A DNA stretch of 64,000 nucleotides, taken from Pleurocapsa sp. PCC 7319. Lineage in GTDB: Bacteria > Cyanobacteriota > Cyanobacteriia > Cyanobacteriales > Xenococcaceae. Every line of letters begins with the position of its first letter. The stretch's first letter is position 1. Shown piece after piece: positions 25,287 to 34,983 of the stretch. The DNA lies in contig NZ_KB235922.1 in NCBI RefSeq assembly GCF_000332195.1, positions 1,760,211 through 1,824,210 on the forward strand. Direction: 5' to 3'. Below the pieces are notes generated by a model that searched no databases, was not told where the DNA came from, and saw only the letters and a list, made by a program, of their open reading frames with translations. Both the position numbers and the translations under genes were made by a program.

Positions 25287-26390
25287 ATGAATCTCTCTTC
25301 TGCTAATTCTCCTCAACATCCTCTATTTGCGAAAGTCGAACAAGTCCGTCGCCGTCATAGCAAAGTGAGAGATAGCCACATTACCTTAGCTCATGGTAGC
25401 GGTGGTAAAGCAATGCGTGATTTGATTGACGATATTTTTGTGGGGAGTTTTGATAACCCCATGCTGGCACAATTAGAAGACCAAGCCAGAATCAGTTTAG
25501 ATAGCTTAATGGCTCTGGGCGATCGCCTAGCTTTCACTACCGACTCTTACGTTATCGATCCCATTTTCTTTCCTGGTGGTAATATCGGCAACTTAGCAGT
25601 CAATGGTACAGTTAACGACTTAGCAGTTAGTGGAGCTAAACCTCTTTATCTATCTTGCGCCATGATTATTGAAGAAGGACTGTCTGTCAAAACCCTGCGT
25701 CAAATAGCTCAAAGTATGAAAGCTGCGGCAGATGCTGCTGGGGTACAAATTGTCACGGGGGACACGAAGGTGGTTAACCGAGGTTCTGCCGATAAACTGT
25801 TTATCAATACCACTGGAGTAGGAATTATTAGAGAGGGTATTAAGATTTCAGCCCATAATCTCCAGCCCGGAGATACTGTCTTGTTTAATGGTTATCTTGG
25901 GGATCATGGTGCAGCAATTACCATCGCCCGTGGTGAACTAGCATTAGATACCACGATAGCTAGTGATTGCCAGCCACTCAATAGCTTAATCGAAACTATA
26001 CTTGCTATTTGTCCCGAAATTAGAGCGATGCGAGATGCTACCAGAGGAGGAGTAGCAACAGTACTCAATGAATTTGCTCTTAGTTCTGAGGTAGGAATAA
26101 AACTTCAAGAATCTTCTTTGCCTGTGCGGGAGGAGGTTAAAGGAGTTTGCGAATTGCTAGGACTAGATCCTTTGTACTTGGCAAATGAAGGAAAGTTGGT
26201 GGTCATAGTACCCCAGTCAAAAGCAGAAGCAGTTCTAACTGCCATGCAAGCCCATCCTGCTGGAGAGAATGCCTGCATTATTGGTGAAGTAATTGATTCG
26301 ACCCCTGGAGTAGTTTTTATGGAAACTATATTTGGGACGGAAAGAATTGTAGATATGCTCGTCGGCGATCAATTACCCAGAATTTGTTAA
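25287..26390 (+). CDS. hypE: Hydrogenase maturation protein HypE (carbamoyl dehydratase)
   Basis: 367 aa AIRS/PurM-like protein. ITLAHGSGGKAMRDLI opens the ATP-binding part, GGNIGNLAVNGTVNDLAVSGA and TGDTKVVNRG continue it, and DATRGGVATVLNEFA is conserved. The C-terminus ends PRIC, whose Cys367 receives the carbamoyl group from HypF and is dehydrated to the thiocyanate that becomes the CN ligand of NiFe hydrogenase. All key residues are present. hypC, hypD, hypF and the hydrogenase structural genes are not in this window. Confidence 0.96.
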   Translation: MNLSSANSPQHPLFAKVEQVRRRHSKVRDSHITLAHGSGGKAMRDLIDDIFVGSFDNPMLAQLEDQARISLDSLMALGDRLAFTTDSYVIDPIFFPGGNIGNLAVNGTVNDLAVSGAKPLYLSCAMIIEEGLSVKTLRQIAQSMKAAADAAGVQIVTGDTKVVNRGSADKLFINTTGVGIIREGIKISAHNLQPGDTVLFNGYLGDHGAAITIARGELALDTTIASDCQPLNSLIETILAICPEIRAMRDATRGGVATVLNEFALSSEVGIKLQESSLPVREEVKGVCELLGLDPLYLANEGKLVVIVPQSKAEAVLTAMQAHPAGENACIIGEVIDSTPGVVFMETIFGTERIVDMLVGDQLPRIC

Positions 26391-26421
26391 CTGAGACAAC
26401 CATCACCAGTTGAATATTGTC

Positions 26422-26766
26422 ATGCATGAATTAGGAATTACGGAAAATATAGTGGCGATCGCTGTAGAATATGCTCAAGGATTACCCGTCAAACAAGTTA
26501 CCTTGGAAATAGGACAACTCTCAGCAGTCATGCCCGATGCAATTCGCTTTTGTTTTGATGTTTGTTGTCGAGATACAGTATTAGAAGGAGCAACCCTGGA
26601 AATTATTGAACTTCCAGGTTTAGGTTGCTGTCGGCACTGTGAAACAAAAACATCTCTAACTCAACCCTACGGTATTTGCGATCGCTGTGGCAGTGTAGAG
26701 TTGGAAATTATCCAAGGCGAAGAATTAAAAATTAAAGAAATGGAGGTGGATGATCTATGTGTGTAA
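26422..26766 (+). CDS. hypA: Hydrogenase nickel-insertion protein HypA
   Basis: Start at the ATG at 26422, because HypA proteins begin MHE and His2 binds nickel; the TTG four codons upstream is not used. The 114-aa protein has the zinc-binding CRHC...CDRC motif near residues 73-92. It ends nine bases after the hypB start codon begins, so translation is coupled. It works with HypB to deliver nickel to the hydrogenase large subunit. Confidence 0.95.
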   Translation: MHELGITENIVAIAVEYAQGLPVKQVTLEIGQLSAVMPDAIRFCFDVCCRDTVLEGATLEIIELPGLGCCRHCETKTSLTQPYGICDRCGSVELEIIQGEELKIKEMEVDDLCV

Positions 26767-27602
26767 CTTGCGGTTGTTCTGGTGATGCTCATGTTACTCT
26801 TACTAATTCTCAAACTGGGAAGATTAACTTAGTGGAGACGGAGAACGATACACCCCATACCCACAAGTTATCTGACGGAACGACAATTACTCACTCTCAT
26901 CGGGGACTGTCTCACACTTTATCTCCCATCAACGTTTCTCAGATCCACGCTCAGATGCACGGCAGAAAAATTAGTTTAGAGCAAGATATCCTCAAGAAAA
27001 ATAACCTTATTGCTGCTCAAAATCGTCACTGGTTTCAAGCCCGCAATATTTTGGCACTTAACTTAGTTAGTTCCCCTGGTTCAGGGAAAACTACCCTCTT
27101 AACCCGCACAATTGAAGACTTAAAAGCGGAAATTTCTTTCAGTGTCATAGAAGGCGATCAAGAAACAGTCAATGATGCTCAAAAAATTCGCGAAACTGGT
27201 TGCCAAGTAGTACAAATTAATACAGGAACAGGCTGTCACCTAGAAGCAAACATGGTACAAAAAGGCTGCCAGGATCTAGACCCACAACCGAATTCTATAG
27301 TGGCGATCGAGAATGTCGGCAATCTCGTTTGTCCTGCTTTATTTGATTTAGGAGAATATGCCAAGGTAGCTATCCTCTCGGTCACAGAAGGTGATGATAA
27401 GCCGATTAAATATCCTCATATGTTCCGAGCTAGTAAGGTTATGATTCTAACCAAGATCGACTTACTACCCTATGTGCAGTTTAATGTTGATCGCTGCTTG
27501 CAATATGCTCGACAGGTTAACCCCAAGCTGAAAATTTTCCAAGTTTCTACTGTGACAGGAAAGGGACTTAATAGTTGGTACGAGTGGTTAAAAGCTCGGT
27601 AA
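26757..27602 (+). CDS. hypB: Hydrogenase nickel-incorporation GTPase HypB
   Basis: 281 aa. The N-terminus has CVTCGCSG, comparable to the CxxCGC nickel site of other HypB proteins, and a modest His-rich part (PHTHKLSDGTTITHSHRGLSH) that may store nickel. The GTPase domain has the P-loop SSPGSGKTTLL near residue 105, EGDQET and TKIDLLPY (NKxD-like). It overlaps hypA by ten bases. The double hairpin after the stop probably terminates the operon. Confidence 0.96.
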   Translation: MCVTCGCSGDAHVTLTNSQTGKINLVETENDTPHTHKLSDGTTITHSHRGLSHTLSPINVSQIHAQMHGRKISLEQDILKKNNLIAAQNRHWFQARNILALNLVSSPGSGKTTLLTRTIEDLKAEISFSVIEGDQETVNDAQKIRETGCQVVQINTGTGCHLEANMVQKGCQDLDPQPNSIVAIENVGNLVCPALFDLGEYAKVAILSVTEGDDKPIKYPHMFRASKVMILTKIDLLPYVQFNVDRCLQYARQVNPKLKIFQVSTVTGKGLNSWYEWLKAR

Positions 27603-27604
27603 TG

Positions 27605-27657
27605 CTAAAGATGTAATGAAATGACATCTTTAGAAGGGTGGGCAATGCCCACCTTTC
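27605..27657. terminator. Two tandem hairpins between convergent hypB and glgB
   Basis: First hairpin: CTAAAGATGT (27605-27614) and ACATCTTTAG (27624-27633), a perfect 10-bp stem. Second: AAGGGTGGGCA-A-TGCCCACCTTT at about 27634-27656. They lie between hypB (ends 27602) and the end of glgB (27681), so they likely terminate both. The second resembles a dispersed cyanobacterial repeat. Confidence 0.75.
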
Positions 27658-27680
27658 AAGTTATTTGAGTTAATTCCTAA

Positions 27681-29993
27681 TTATTTACCTTGCAAAGCTG
27701 CTTGAGTTTTCTGGCGGTCTATTTTAAGGATTAATACACCCAAGGGCGGTAAACATAGATCCAAAGAATAGGGCATATTATGGAAAGACCATTCATCCGT
27801 CCATTTACCACCCAAGTTACCCATATTGCTACCACCGTACTTACGCGCATCACTATTAAACATTTCAGTGTAGAAACCCTGTTCGGGGACCCCAATACGG
27901 TAATGGCTGTGGGGTTGGGGAGTAAAGTTACAGACGGCGATAACAAATTCGTTAGGATCTTTGCTACGTCTAATGAAAGCAATAACACTATGACGATTAT
28001 CACTACAGTCAATCCACTCAAAACCTTCTTCTTCAAAGTCTCGACTATAAAGAGCCGGTTCACTCTTATAAATTCCGTTGAGATCGCAGAAGAATTGTTT
28101 GAGAGTTTGATGGCGATCGTACTGCAACAAATGCCATTCTAAATCTGCCCAAACATTCCACTCACTCCACTGAGCAAATTCCATACTCATAAACATGGTC
28201 TTTTTGCCTGGGTGAGTAAACATATAGGTAAATAGACAGCGAACGTTAGCAAATTTCTGCCACTCATCCCCAGGCATTTTCCCAATAATATTACTCTTAC
28301 CGTGGACAATCTCATCGTGAGACAGTGCCAGCATATAGTTTTCGCTGTGGTGGTACCACATACTAAAGGTAAGATTATTTTGATGGAATTGGCGGAACCA
28401 AGGGTCCATGTTGAAATAATCCAACATATCGTGCATCCACCCCATATTCCACTTCATGTTGAAGCCTAAGCCACCAGTATAGGTAGGCCAAGATACCATC
28501 GGCCAAGAAGTAGATTCTTCGGCAATGGAAAGTACTCCTGGAAAGTAGCTAAATAAAAGACTATTTACCTGACGTAAAAAGTTAGCAGCTTCAATATTTT
28601 CTGCCCCGCCATATTCGTTAGCAATCCATTCTCCATCCTTACGACAGTAATTGAGGTACAGCATGGAAGCCACCGCATCGACCCGAATTCCATCAATATG
28701 ATATTTGTCAAACCAAAATAAGGCATTGGCGACTAAGAAGTTGCGTACTTCGTTGCGATTGTAGTTAAAGACTAACGTTCCCCATTCCTTATGTTCTCCC
28801 TGGCGAGGATCGGCGTGTTCATAAAGATGAGTGCCATCAAAGAAAGCCAATCCGTGACCATCTTTAGGAAAATGACCAGGAACCCAATCTACAATTACCC
28901 CAATATTGTTTTGATGGCATTGGTCAATAAAGTACATTAAGTCTTCGGGATTGCCAAAGCGAGAAGTTGGAGCATAATAACCCGTTACTTGATATCCCCA
29001 GGAACCATCAAAAGGATGTTCGGCAATTGGCAGTAATTCAATGTGAGTATAGCCTAACTCTTTAACATAGGGTATTAATTTATCTACTAGTTCGTAATAG
29101 CTCAAAAAACGAGCTTCCTGTTTCCATTCTGAGACAGGAATTGGCTCTGATTCTCCCGATAATAACTGAGTCGGTTCATCTGCCGAAGCGTGTAACCATG
29201 AACCAAGATGGAGTTCATATACAGATATCGGTTTAGCTAGAGGATCGCTATTGCGTCGCTCTTCCATCCAGGCGTCATCATTCCATTTATAACTATCTAA
29301 TTCAGCCACAATGGAGGCTGTTTTGGGTCTCACTTCTTGTTGAAAGCCGTAGGGATCGGACTTTTCATAGATATGCCCTTCCCAATTTTTTACTTCGTAT
29401 TTATACGCTGCACCGACAGCAATTTCGGGGATGAATAATTCCCAAATACCACTGCCACCTTTGCGCATCTGGTGCTTTCTACCATCCCAGCTATTAAAAT
29501 CACCTAATACAGAAGCATTACGAGCATTAGGAGCCCAGAGAGCAAAATAGACTCCCTCAACGCCATCGATTTTAGTGGAATGTGCGCCCAATTTTTCGTA
29601 GATGCGATGATGATTGCCTTCAGCAAATAGGTGAATATCTAAATCGGTAAGTTTTGGCGAACGAAAAGCATAGGGATCATAAATTACCCTTTCTTTATCT
29701 CCTTCTTTAATTCGCAGTTGATAGTTACTTAGTTGGGGATTCTGGACTACACAAACAAAGAAATGAGGGTTGTGCATTGGCTGCATTGGATACTCAGTTC
29801 TTTCTTCGGGACAAACTACCCAAGCTGCATTGGCATCGGGCAGATAAGCACGAATTATCCAACTTTGAATCGTACCGTTTTGTTCATAAGGATGACGACC
29901 TAATACTTCAAATGGATCTTGATGAAGATTATGAACGATTTGATTGACTTGTTCGGGAGCAATGGTTGATGACATTAAAGTACCGATATCCAA
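27681..29993 (-). CDS. glgB: 1,4-alpha-glucan branching enzyme
   Basis: 770 aa. N-terminal CBM48-type modules (residues ~20-230: [35 protein letters not shown]) precede the GH13 barrel. Catalytic signatures: [13 protein letters not shown] (region I), [11 protein letters not shown] with nucleophile Asp at ~438, [10 protein letters not shown] with the acid/base Glu, and [14 protein letters not shown]. The C-terminal beta domain closes the protein. It makes the alpha-1,6 branches of glycogen or semi-amylopectin. The start is probably the first ATG, but MSSTIAPEQ six codons later is equally plausible. Confidence 0.96.
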   Translation of the reverse strand: MDIGTLMSSTIAPEQVNQIVHNLHQDPFEVLGRHPYEQNGTIQSWIIRAYLPDANAAWVVCPEERTEYPMQPMHNPHFFVCVVQNPQLSNYQLRIKEGDKERVIYDPYAFRSPKLTDLDIHLFAEGNHHRIYEKLGAHSTKIDGVEGVYFALWAPNARNASVLGDFNSWDGRKHQMRKGGSGIWELFIPEIAVGAAYKYEVKNWEGHIYEKSDPYGFQQEVRPKTASIVAELDSYKWNDDAWMEERRNSDPLAKPISVYELHLGSWLHASADEPTQLLSGESEPIPVSEWKQEARFLSYYELVDKLIPYVKELGYTHIELLPIAEHPFDGSWGYQVTGYYAPTSRFGNPEDLMYFIDQCHQNNIGVIVDWVPGHFPKDGHGLAFFDGTHLYEHADPRQGEHKEWGTLVFNYNRNEVRNFLVANALFWFDKYHIDGIRVDAVASMLYLNYCRKDGEWIANEYGGAENIEAANFLRQVNSLLFSYFPGVLSIAEESTSWPMVSWPTYTGGLGFNMKWNMGWMHDMLDYFNMDPWFRQFHQNNLTFSMWYHHSENYMLALSHDEIVHGKSNIIGKMPGDEWQKFANVRCLFTYMFTHPGKKTMFMSMEFAQWSEWNVWADLEWHLLQYDRHQTLKQFFCDLNGIYKSEPALYSRDFEEEGFEWIDCSDNRHSVIAFIRRSKDPNEFVIAVCNFTPQPHSHYRIGVPEQGFYTEMFNSDARKYGGSNMGNLGGKWTDEWSFHNMPYSLDLCLPPLGVLILKIDRQKTQAALQGK

Positions 29994-30163
29994 AAATTTA
30001 ATAGCAGTGAGATTGTTAAAAGAGGTTTTGATGTGCTTCAGATTACGCCCATCAAAACAGCAGAAATTATCTGTTCTAAGAACTTATTAAAGTATTTGTA
30101 TAAATACTTTAACTATTTTTACGCAATATTTAAAAAAGTTTCTTGATTTTTCGATTATAAGTA

Positions 30164-30463
30164 TTAATAGAAAGGAATTATAGTTTTAAATAATTTTCTA
30201 ATCTGTAACAAGAATATGAGTTGTTGGATATCGGAATCAATTTGAGGACTATTGGAGCTTTGGGATAACTGCACCTGTAATTCCTCATATTCAACAGTTG
30301 ACAATGCTTTTCCATCTATAGGCGATCGCCCTTCGAGAATGATCTCGGTGCGCAAAACTTCTTCGGGAATATCTTCTGCCGGAGGCAAAGCTAAACTTAT
30401 ATTAGGTTGAAGCCAACTGACTAAGCTTAGAGCTAAAGCAATAGTTTGCCATCTGATGCTCAT
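30164..30463 (-). CDS. Secreted cyanobacterial conserved protein
   Basis: 99 aa. Signal peptide MSIRWQTIALALSLVSWLQP with cleavage near SLALPP. The mature part LPPAEDIPEEVLRTEIILEG and RSPIDGKALSTVEYEELQ is a motif I recall as widely conserved in cyanobacteria, with no assigned function. It is periplasmic or thylakoid-lumenal. It lies about 170 bp upstream of glgB on the same strand. Confidence 0.75.
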   Translation of the reverse strand: MSIRWQTIALALSLVSWLQPNISLALPPAEDIPEEVLRTEIILEGRSPIDGKALSTVEYEELQVQLSQSSNSPQIDSDIQQLIFLLQIRKLFKTIIPFY

Positions 30464-30627
30464 AATCGAAAAGACTAAGATTTGGTTTCGGTAACAATTT
30501 AAGCGTACTCTGAATGATAATCAATTTTAATCAATCAAGAGATATGCAGACAAACCGATTCAGTGGACAATAACTTCAACAAAACACAGTTAGTGATTAC
30601 GTGCTTGACGTAGTCTGAGCATTGCCC

Positions 30628-30846
30628 ATGTCTTCTTTTGAAAAACGTTTAGCAGTTTTCCGCAAAATTCCCTTAAGAGCTCAATTAGCAACGATTACCT
30701 CTTCTAAAGCTAATAGCATCCTCAATCAAAATCAAGATTATATCGCCAGTTTAGAGCAAATTCATGCCGAATGTCTGGCTAATGCAACCCCAGAAGAAAA
30801 ATTAGCTTATAACAAAGCTAAAGAGTTTTTGATTACTGACTACTGA
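30628..30846 (+). CDS. Small hypothetical protein
   Basis: About 72 aa from the ATG at 30628 (MSSFEKRLAVFRKIPLRAQL); a TTG two codons upstream is possible. It is predicted to be all helical, with SSKANSILNQNQDYIASLEQIHAE and ATPEEKLAYNKAKEFL. No family is recognised. Its last codons are part of the heptamer array at 30831-30870. Confidence 0.5.
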   Translation: MSSFEKRLAVFRKIPLRAQLATITSSKANSILNQNQDYIASLEQIHAECLANATPEEKLAYNKAKEFLITDY

Positions 30847-30870
30847 TTACTGATTACTGATTACTGATTG
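30831..30870. repeat. Heptanucleotide tandem repeat (GATTACT)
   Basis: Five to six units of the 7-mer GATTACT and a variant (GACTACT) in a row. The array overlaps the end of the preceding small gene, which takes its stop codon from the repeat, and ends just before the start of the next gene. STRR-type heptamers are a familiar feature of cyanobacterial genomes. Confidence 0.85.
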
Positions 30871-30874
30871 TTAA

Positions 30875-32920
30875 ATGACAAATCATCTTGAGTCGAGTCC
30901 CAGTCTTTATTTACAAAAGCACGTCCACAATCCGATTAATTGGTGGTATTGGTGTGAAGCCGCTTTAGAGGAAGCTAAACAAGAAAATAAGCCGATTTTT
31001 CTCTCTATTGGCTACTCTAGCTGTCACTGGTGTACGGTGATGGAAGGAGAAGCTTTTTCGGATCGAGCGATCGCCGATTATTTAAACACTCATTTCCTAC
31101 CGATCAAAGTAGACCGAGAAGAACGACCAGACATCGATAGCATTTATATGCAAGCTTTGCAGATGATGACTGGTCAAGGGGGTTGGCCATTGAATATTTT
31201 TCTCAATCCTGAAGATTTAGTTCCCTTTTATGGCGGTACTTATTTCCCAGTTGAACCGAAATATGGTCGTCCCGGTTTTTTGGAGATTCTTACAGCAATC
31301 CGTCGTTTTTATGACCACGAGCCAGAAAAACTGACTGCTTTTAAAACAGAAATTTTAAGCAACCTTCAAAAGTCCACTTTGTTGCCGCTTAACCAAGAAA
31401 ATAGTTTAAACCAGCAATTGCTGCATCAGGGGATTTCAGTTAATACCGCAGTACTACAGCCCAATGATTTGGGTCGTCCCAGTTTCCCCATGATTCCCTA
31501 TGCAACTATTGCCTTACGGGGTAGCAGGTTTCAGGAAGAATATACTTATAATCCCCAGGCATTATCTCAACAGCGAGGACTAGATTTGGTCTTGGGTGGT
31601 ATCTATGACCATGTAGGAGGTGGATTTCACCGTTACACCGTAGATAATACCTGGACAGTGCCTCATTTTGAGAAGATGCTTTACGATAATGGTCAAATAT
31701 TAGAGTATTTAGCTGATTTGTGGAGTAGTGGCTTACAACAACCTGCCGTCAGCAGAGCGATCGCTGGGACAGTAGAGTGGTTACAACGGGAAATGACCCG
31801 TCCCAAGGGGTACTTTTATGCTGCCCAAGATGCAGACAATTTTACTGCTCCAGAAGAGGCTGAACCGGAAGAAGGGGATTTTTATGTCTGGAGTTATGGT
31901 GATTTGGAATCCTTGTTGAGCGCAACAGAATTGACTGAATTACAACGAGAATTTACAGTTACGACTCAAGGTAACTTCGAGGGAAAAAATGTCCTACAAC
32001 GCTCTGGAGATGGAGTACTATCAGATAACGTTATTCAAGCATTAGCCAAATTATTTACCATCCGCTACGGACAACCAGCGACGGAAATAGATATTTTTTC
32101 CCCTGCCAAAAATAACCAGGAAGCTAAAACTAAAGAATGGTTAGGGCGTATTCCCCCCGTTACCGATACCAAAGCGATCGCCGCTTGGAATAGTTTAATG
32201 ATTTCAGGATTAGCCAGAGCCTATGGAGTTTTTAAAGAGCAATCATACCTAGATTTAGCGACTAATGCAGTGCAGTTTATCCTACAAAACCAATGGCTAG
32301 AGGGTCGATTTCAACGTCTTAACTATGATGGGATGGCTACAGTACCAGCGCAATCAGAAGACTATGCTTTATTTATCAAAGCTTTGTTAGATATTCAGAC
32401 TGCTTGTCCAAATGATGCTCAATGGTTAGAACAAGCGCTCAAGATTCAAGAAGAATTTGATGAATTGCTTTGGAGCATCGAAACAGGTGGTTACTTCAAT
32501 AATTCCACCGATGCAGGCAAAGAATTACTGGTAAGGGAACGAAGCTATATGGATAATGCCACCCCGTCTGCTAATGGAGTTGCGATCGCCAATTTAGTTC
32601 GTCTTTCCTTGTTAACTGACAATTTAGAATATCGCGATCGCGCTCAACAAGGATTACAAGCATTTAGTTCGGTCATGGGAAAATCTCCCACCGCCTGTCC
32701 TAGTTTGTTTACTGCTTTAGATTGGTTTCTGCATGGCACAAGTGTTAAAACTAGCATTGAATATGTAGAGCAATTAAGTTCTAACTATTTACCTACTACT
32801 GTCTTTCGGGTTGAAACGGATTTACCTCAAGGAGCGACAGCTATAGTTTGCCAAGGTACATCTTGTCTTGAACCTGCAACTACTATTGAGCAGGTATTTA
32901 AACAGATAAAATCTGTTTGA
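30875..32920 (+). CDS. DUF255 thioredoxin-like / YyaL family protein
   Basis: 681 aa. N-terminal thioredoxin-like domain (residues ~1-165) with SCHWC as the CxxC motif and WPLNIFLNPE as the cis-Pro region, followed by an (alpha/alpha)6 barrel-like domain (~190-640) with GGIYDHVGGGFHRYTVD, HFEKMLYDNGQ and AAQDADNF. This is the architecture of the YyaL/SPATA20 family, whose biochemical function is still not settled; the helical half resembles N-acylglucosamine epimerases. The C-terminal ~40 residues include CQGTSC. It converges on the DUF554 gene with two bases between stops. Confidence 0.9.
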   Translation: MTNHLESSPSLYLQKHVHNPINWWYWCEAALEEAKQENKPIFLSIGYSSCHWCTVMEGEAFSDRAIADYLNTHFLPIKVDREERPDIDSIYMQALQMMTGQGGWPLNIFLNPEDLVPFYGGTYFPVEPKYGRPGFLEILTAIRRFYDHEPEKLTAFKTEILSNLQKSTLLPLNQENSLNQQLLHQGISVNTAVLQPNDLGRPSFPMIPYATIALRGSRFQEEYTYNPQALSQQRGLDLVLGGIYDHVGGGFHRYTVDNTWTVPHFEKMLYDNGQILEYLADLWSSGLQQPAVSRAIAGTVEWLQREMTRPKGYFYAAQDADNFTAPEEAEPEEGDFYVWSYGDLESLLSATELTELQREFTVTTQGNFEGKNVLQRSGDGVLSDNVIQALAKLFTIRYGQPATEIDIFSPAKNNQEAKTKEWLGRIPPVTDTKAIAAWNSLMISGLARAYGVFKEQSYLDLATNAVQFILQNQWLEGRFQRLNYDGMATVPAQSEDYALFIKALLDIQTACPNDAQWLEQALKIQEEFDELLWSIETGGYFNNSTDAGKELLVRERSYMDNATPSANGVAIANLVRLSLLTDNLEYRDRAQQGLQAFSSVMGKSPTACPSLFTALDWFLHGTSVKTSIEYVEQLSSNYLPTTVFRVETDLPQGATAIVCQGTSCLEPATTIEQVFKQIKSV

Positions 32921-32922
32921 CG

Positions 32923-33678
32923 TTAGCGTCCCACAAAATTTCCTAAATAATACATCAGGGGAGCAAAAGCGATCGCCGGTAGAAAAGAAGCGACCCGAAT
33001 TTTAACAATTGACAATAAATTACAGCCAATCGCCAAGATCATTAATCCCCCAACTCCCGTAATAATCAAAATATAAGGACTATGCTCGGGATCGGGGATA
33101 GTATTGGCAATCAAGCCGGCAATTAAAGATAGACCACCTTGATAAATTAAGATGACTAAAGTCGAAAAACCAACCCCAATCCCATAAATATTAGCCAGGG
33201 CAATGGAAACCAATCCATCCATTGTGGCTTTGAGGGTTAACAAGGTATTGTCCCCATTTAAACCATTATTCAAACTACCAATCAAAGTCATGGGACCGAC
33301 ACAAAACAATAAACTACTAGCAACAAAACCCTCAGTAAACAACCCTTGACCGCGAAATTTCTTTTTGAGCCAATCTCCAATTGCAGTTAACTTTTCTTCA
33401 ATTTGTAACCATTCACCCAGTATGCCTCCTAAAACTATTGCTAAAAGTCCTAGTATTGCTCCGTCTATTCCTCCAGCTTGTACTTTACTCATACTGTTTG
33501 CCATACTTAAGCCAATCCATATCGTGAGTAAACCGATACCTTGAGTGATAATAGTTTGAATCTTGGATGAGAGGCGATCTTTTAGGATTAAACCTAAACT
33601 TGTACCGATCGCCACAGTAAAAAAATTAATCCAAGTCCCACTGGTTTTTGCCCAAAAGTCTAAGCTCATATCGATCAA
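32923..33678 (-). CDS. DUF554 membrane protein
   Basis: 251 aa with about seven hydrophobic helices: INFFTVAIGTSLGLIL, IIGxGLLTIWIGLSMANS, GAILGLLAIVLGGILGEW, SSLLFCVGPMTLIGSL, ALANIYGIGVGFSTL and two near the C-terminus. GLLxIxIGxxMA, GGxxGEWxxIE and FCVGPMTLIGS are DUF554 (YqgA/YdfK) signatures. It is an inner membrane protein of unknown transport role. Its start is at about 35 bp from the GST gene end, in the same direction. Confidence 0.88.
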   Translation of the reverse strand: MIDMSLDFWAKTSGTWINFFTVAIGTSLGLILKDRLSSKIQTIITQGIGLLTIWIGLSMANSMSKVQAGGIDGAILGLLAIVLGGILGEWLQIEEKLTAIGDWLKKKFRGQGLFTEGFVASSLLFCVGPMTLIGSLNNGLNGDNTLLTLKATMDGLVSIALANIYGIGVGFSTLVILIYQGGLSLIAGLIANTIPDPEHSPYILIITGVGGLMILAIGCNLLSIVKIRVASFLPAIAFAPLMYYLGNFVGR

Positions 33679-33713
33679 TTGCCTGATAGTAAAAAGTAAT
33701 TGTCCATTGCTGA

Positions 33714-34436
33714 CTATAAATCGCTAAAGTAATTACTTTTCATTCTTTGGCAATAGTTACGTAAGGTTTCGCGATCGCGAGCAAAGGTATTGAGGGGACA
33801 TTCAATAGGTACATCAATTAGGTTGGCTAAAAAAGAATAGGCGATCGCGTCATAAGAGGATGGTTGTTCGCCCAACAGATAAGGTTGATTCCCCACAATA
33901 GTTGCTACCGCATCGATATCTTTGTTCCCAAATGCATAAATTTCCTCAGGGGTAAATTTACCAATTCCATTGGAATTAAGTGTAGTAGTAATGCGTTTTT
34001 TGCTTTTTGTTGCTAATAGAGGAAATATGATTCTAAGAGGAAAAGGGAGTAAATCAAGAAAAATATGTTGAAAAGAAGGTGAATAGCGTTTATCTAACCA
34101 ACGACTGTAGACAATACACCATCTCAAGCGTTCTTCAAGCATGATCTTAACTGCATGACCAATGGCTAATTGTTCTTGATTTAAATGATCATTGAGAGTT
34201 ATGGAAAAATGTGAAGTGAGATATTCAATAATGTGGCTTGAGTCGGGAATCTTTTGTCCTTGATGAATAACATATGGTAGTTTACCCTTGGGAGCTTGAG
34301 CTGGATTGAATATTTCTTCAATGTGATAAGGAATAGAAGTCATCCTCATAAACACTTCAACCTTCATGCAGAAAAAACCCAAGTTTGCCACCATTCCAGG
34401 ACGAGGAAATTGATAAAGAGTTATTGTTTCTGGCAT
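33714..34436 (-). CDS. Glutathione S-transferase-like protein (metaxin/Fax type)
   Basis: 240 aa. Thioredoxin-fold N-terminus (ITLYQFPRPGMVANLGFFCMKVEVFM, KGKLPYVIHQGQKIPDSSHIIEYL) with the cis-Pro and SS motif for glutathione, and a helical C-terminal half ending in a conserved LLGEQPSSYDAIAYSFLANL. It resembles the Fax/metaxin-like GST group of bacteria. Catalytic activity is uncertain since the usual Tyr/Ser/Cys is not obvious. Confidence 0.82.
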   Translation of the reverse strand: MPETITLYQFPRPGMVANLGFFCMKVEVFMRMTSIPYHIEEIFNPAQAPKGKLPYVIHQGQKIPDSSHIIEYLTSHFSITLNDHLNQEQLAIGHAVKIMLEERLRWCIVYSRWLDKRYSPSFQHIFLDLLPFPLRIIFPLLATKSKKRITTTLNSNGIGKFTPEEIYAFGNKDIDAVATIVGNQPYLLGEQPSSYDAIAYSFLANLIDVPIECPLNTFARDRETLRNYCQRMKSNYFSDL

Positions 34437-34577
34437 AAAACTAAAGTTTTCTTAAATGTTTTCTACTCGTTAATTTGATAAGTCGATATTCGTGTTTGTG
34501 TGAATAAGTAGCTACAATTTACAATGGGTTAGTTGGTGCAAAAACTAGCTCGCTATTTTCAGTATAGGAAAAAGATT

Positions 34578-34973
34578 ATGGCTAATAGTCGTCGTGTGGC
34601 TCGTGTAGCTGCTTTAATCAAGCGGGAGGTAAGCCAGATGTTACTCAGTGAAATCAAAGACGATCGCGTTGGGGCGGGAATGGTCAGTGTCACTGATGTT
34701 GATGTTTCAGGAGATCTGCAACATGCCAAAATCTTTGTCAGTATTTATGGCACAGAAGAAGCCAAAATTGAAACAATGGCAGGTTTAGAGTCTTCGGTAA
34801 ATTATGTTCGCAAAGAATTGGGGAGTCGGATGCAATTAAGACGCACTCCAACTGTCAAGTTTCTGCAAGATCTTTCTTTAGAAAGGGGAGACAATATGTT
34901 GGATCTACTCAACAAGATTAGTCAAGAAAGACAAGCTAAGTCAGAGAAAGTAGAATTAGGCGAAGAATCATAA
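34578..34973 (+). CDS. rbfA: Ribosome-binding factor A
   Basis: 131 aa from the ATG at 34578 ([20 protein letters not shown]); the TTG at 34533 adds a non-conserved leader. GGAAAAAG 4-11 bp upstream can serve as a ribosome binding site. The KH-like domain is complete: [24 protein letters not shown] and [21 protein letters not shown]. It binds the 30S head for 16S 5' end maturation and cold adaptation. The nagZ gene begins 11 bp after its stop. Confidence 0.95.
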   Translation: MANSRRVARVAALIKREVSQMLLSEIKDDRVGAGMVSVTDVDVSGDLQHAKIFVSIYGTEEAKIETMAGLESSVNYVRKELGSRMQLRRTPTVKFLQDLSLERGDNMLDLLNKISQERQAKSEKVELGEES

Positions 34974-34983
34974 TTGCTATACC

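Noticed and set aside
30831-30870. CRISPR array
   Set aside because: Units are 7 bp without spacers; it is a heptamer tandem repeat.
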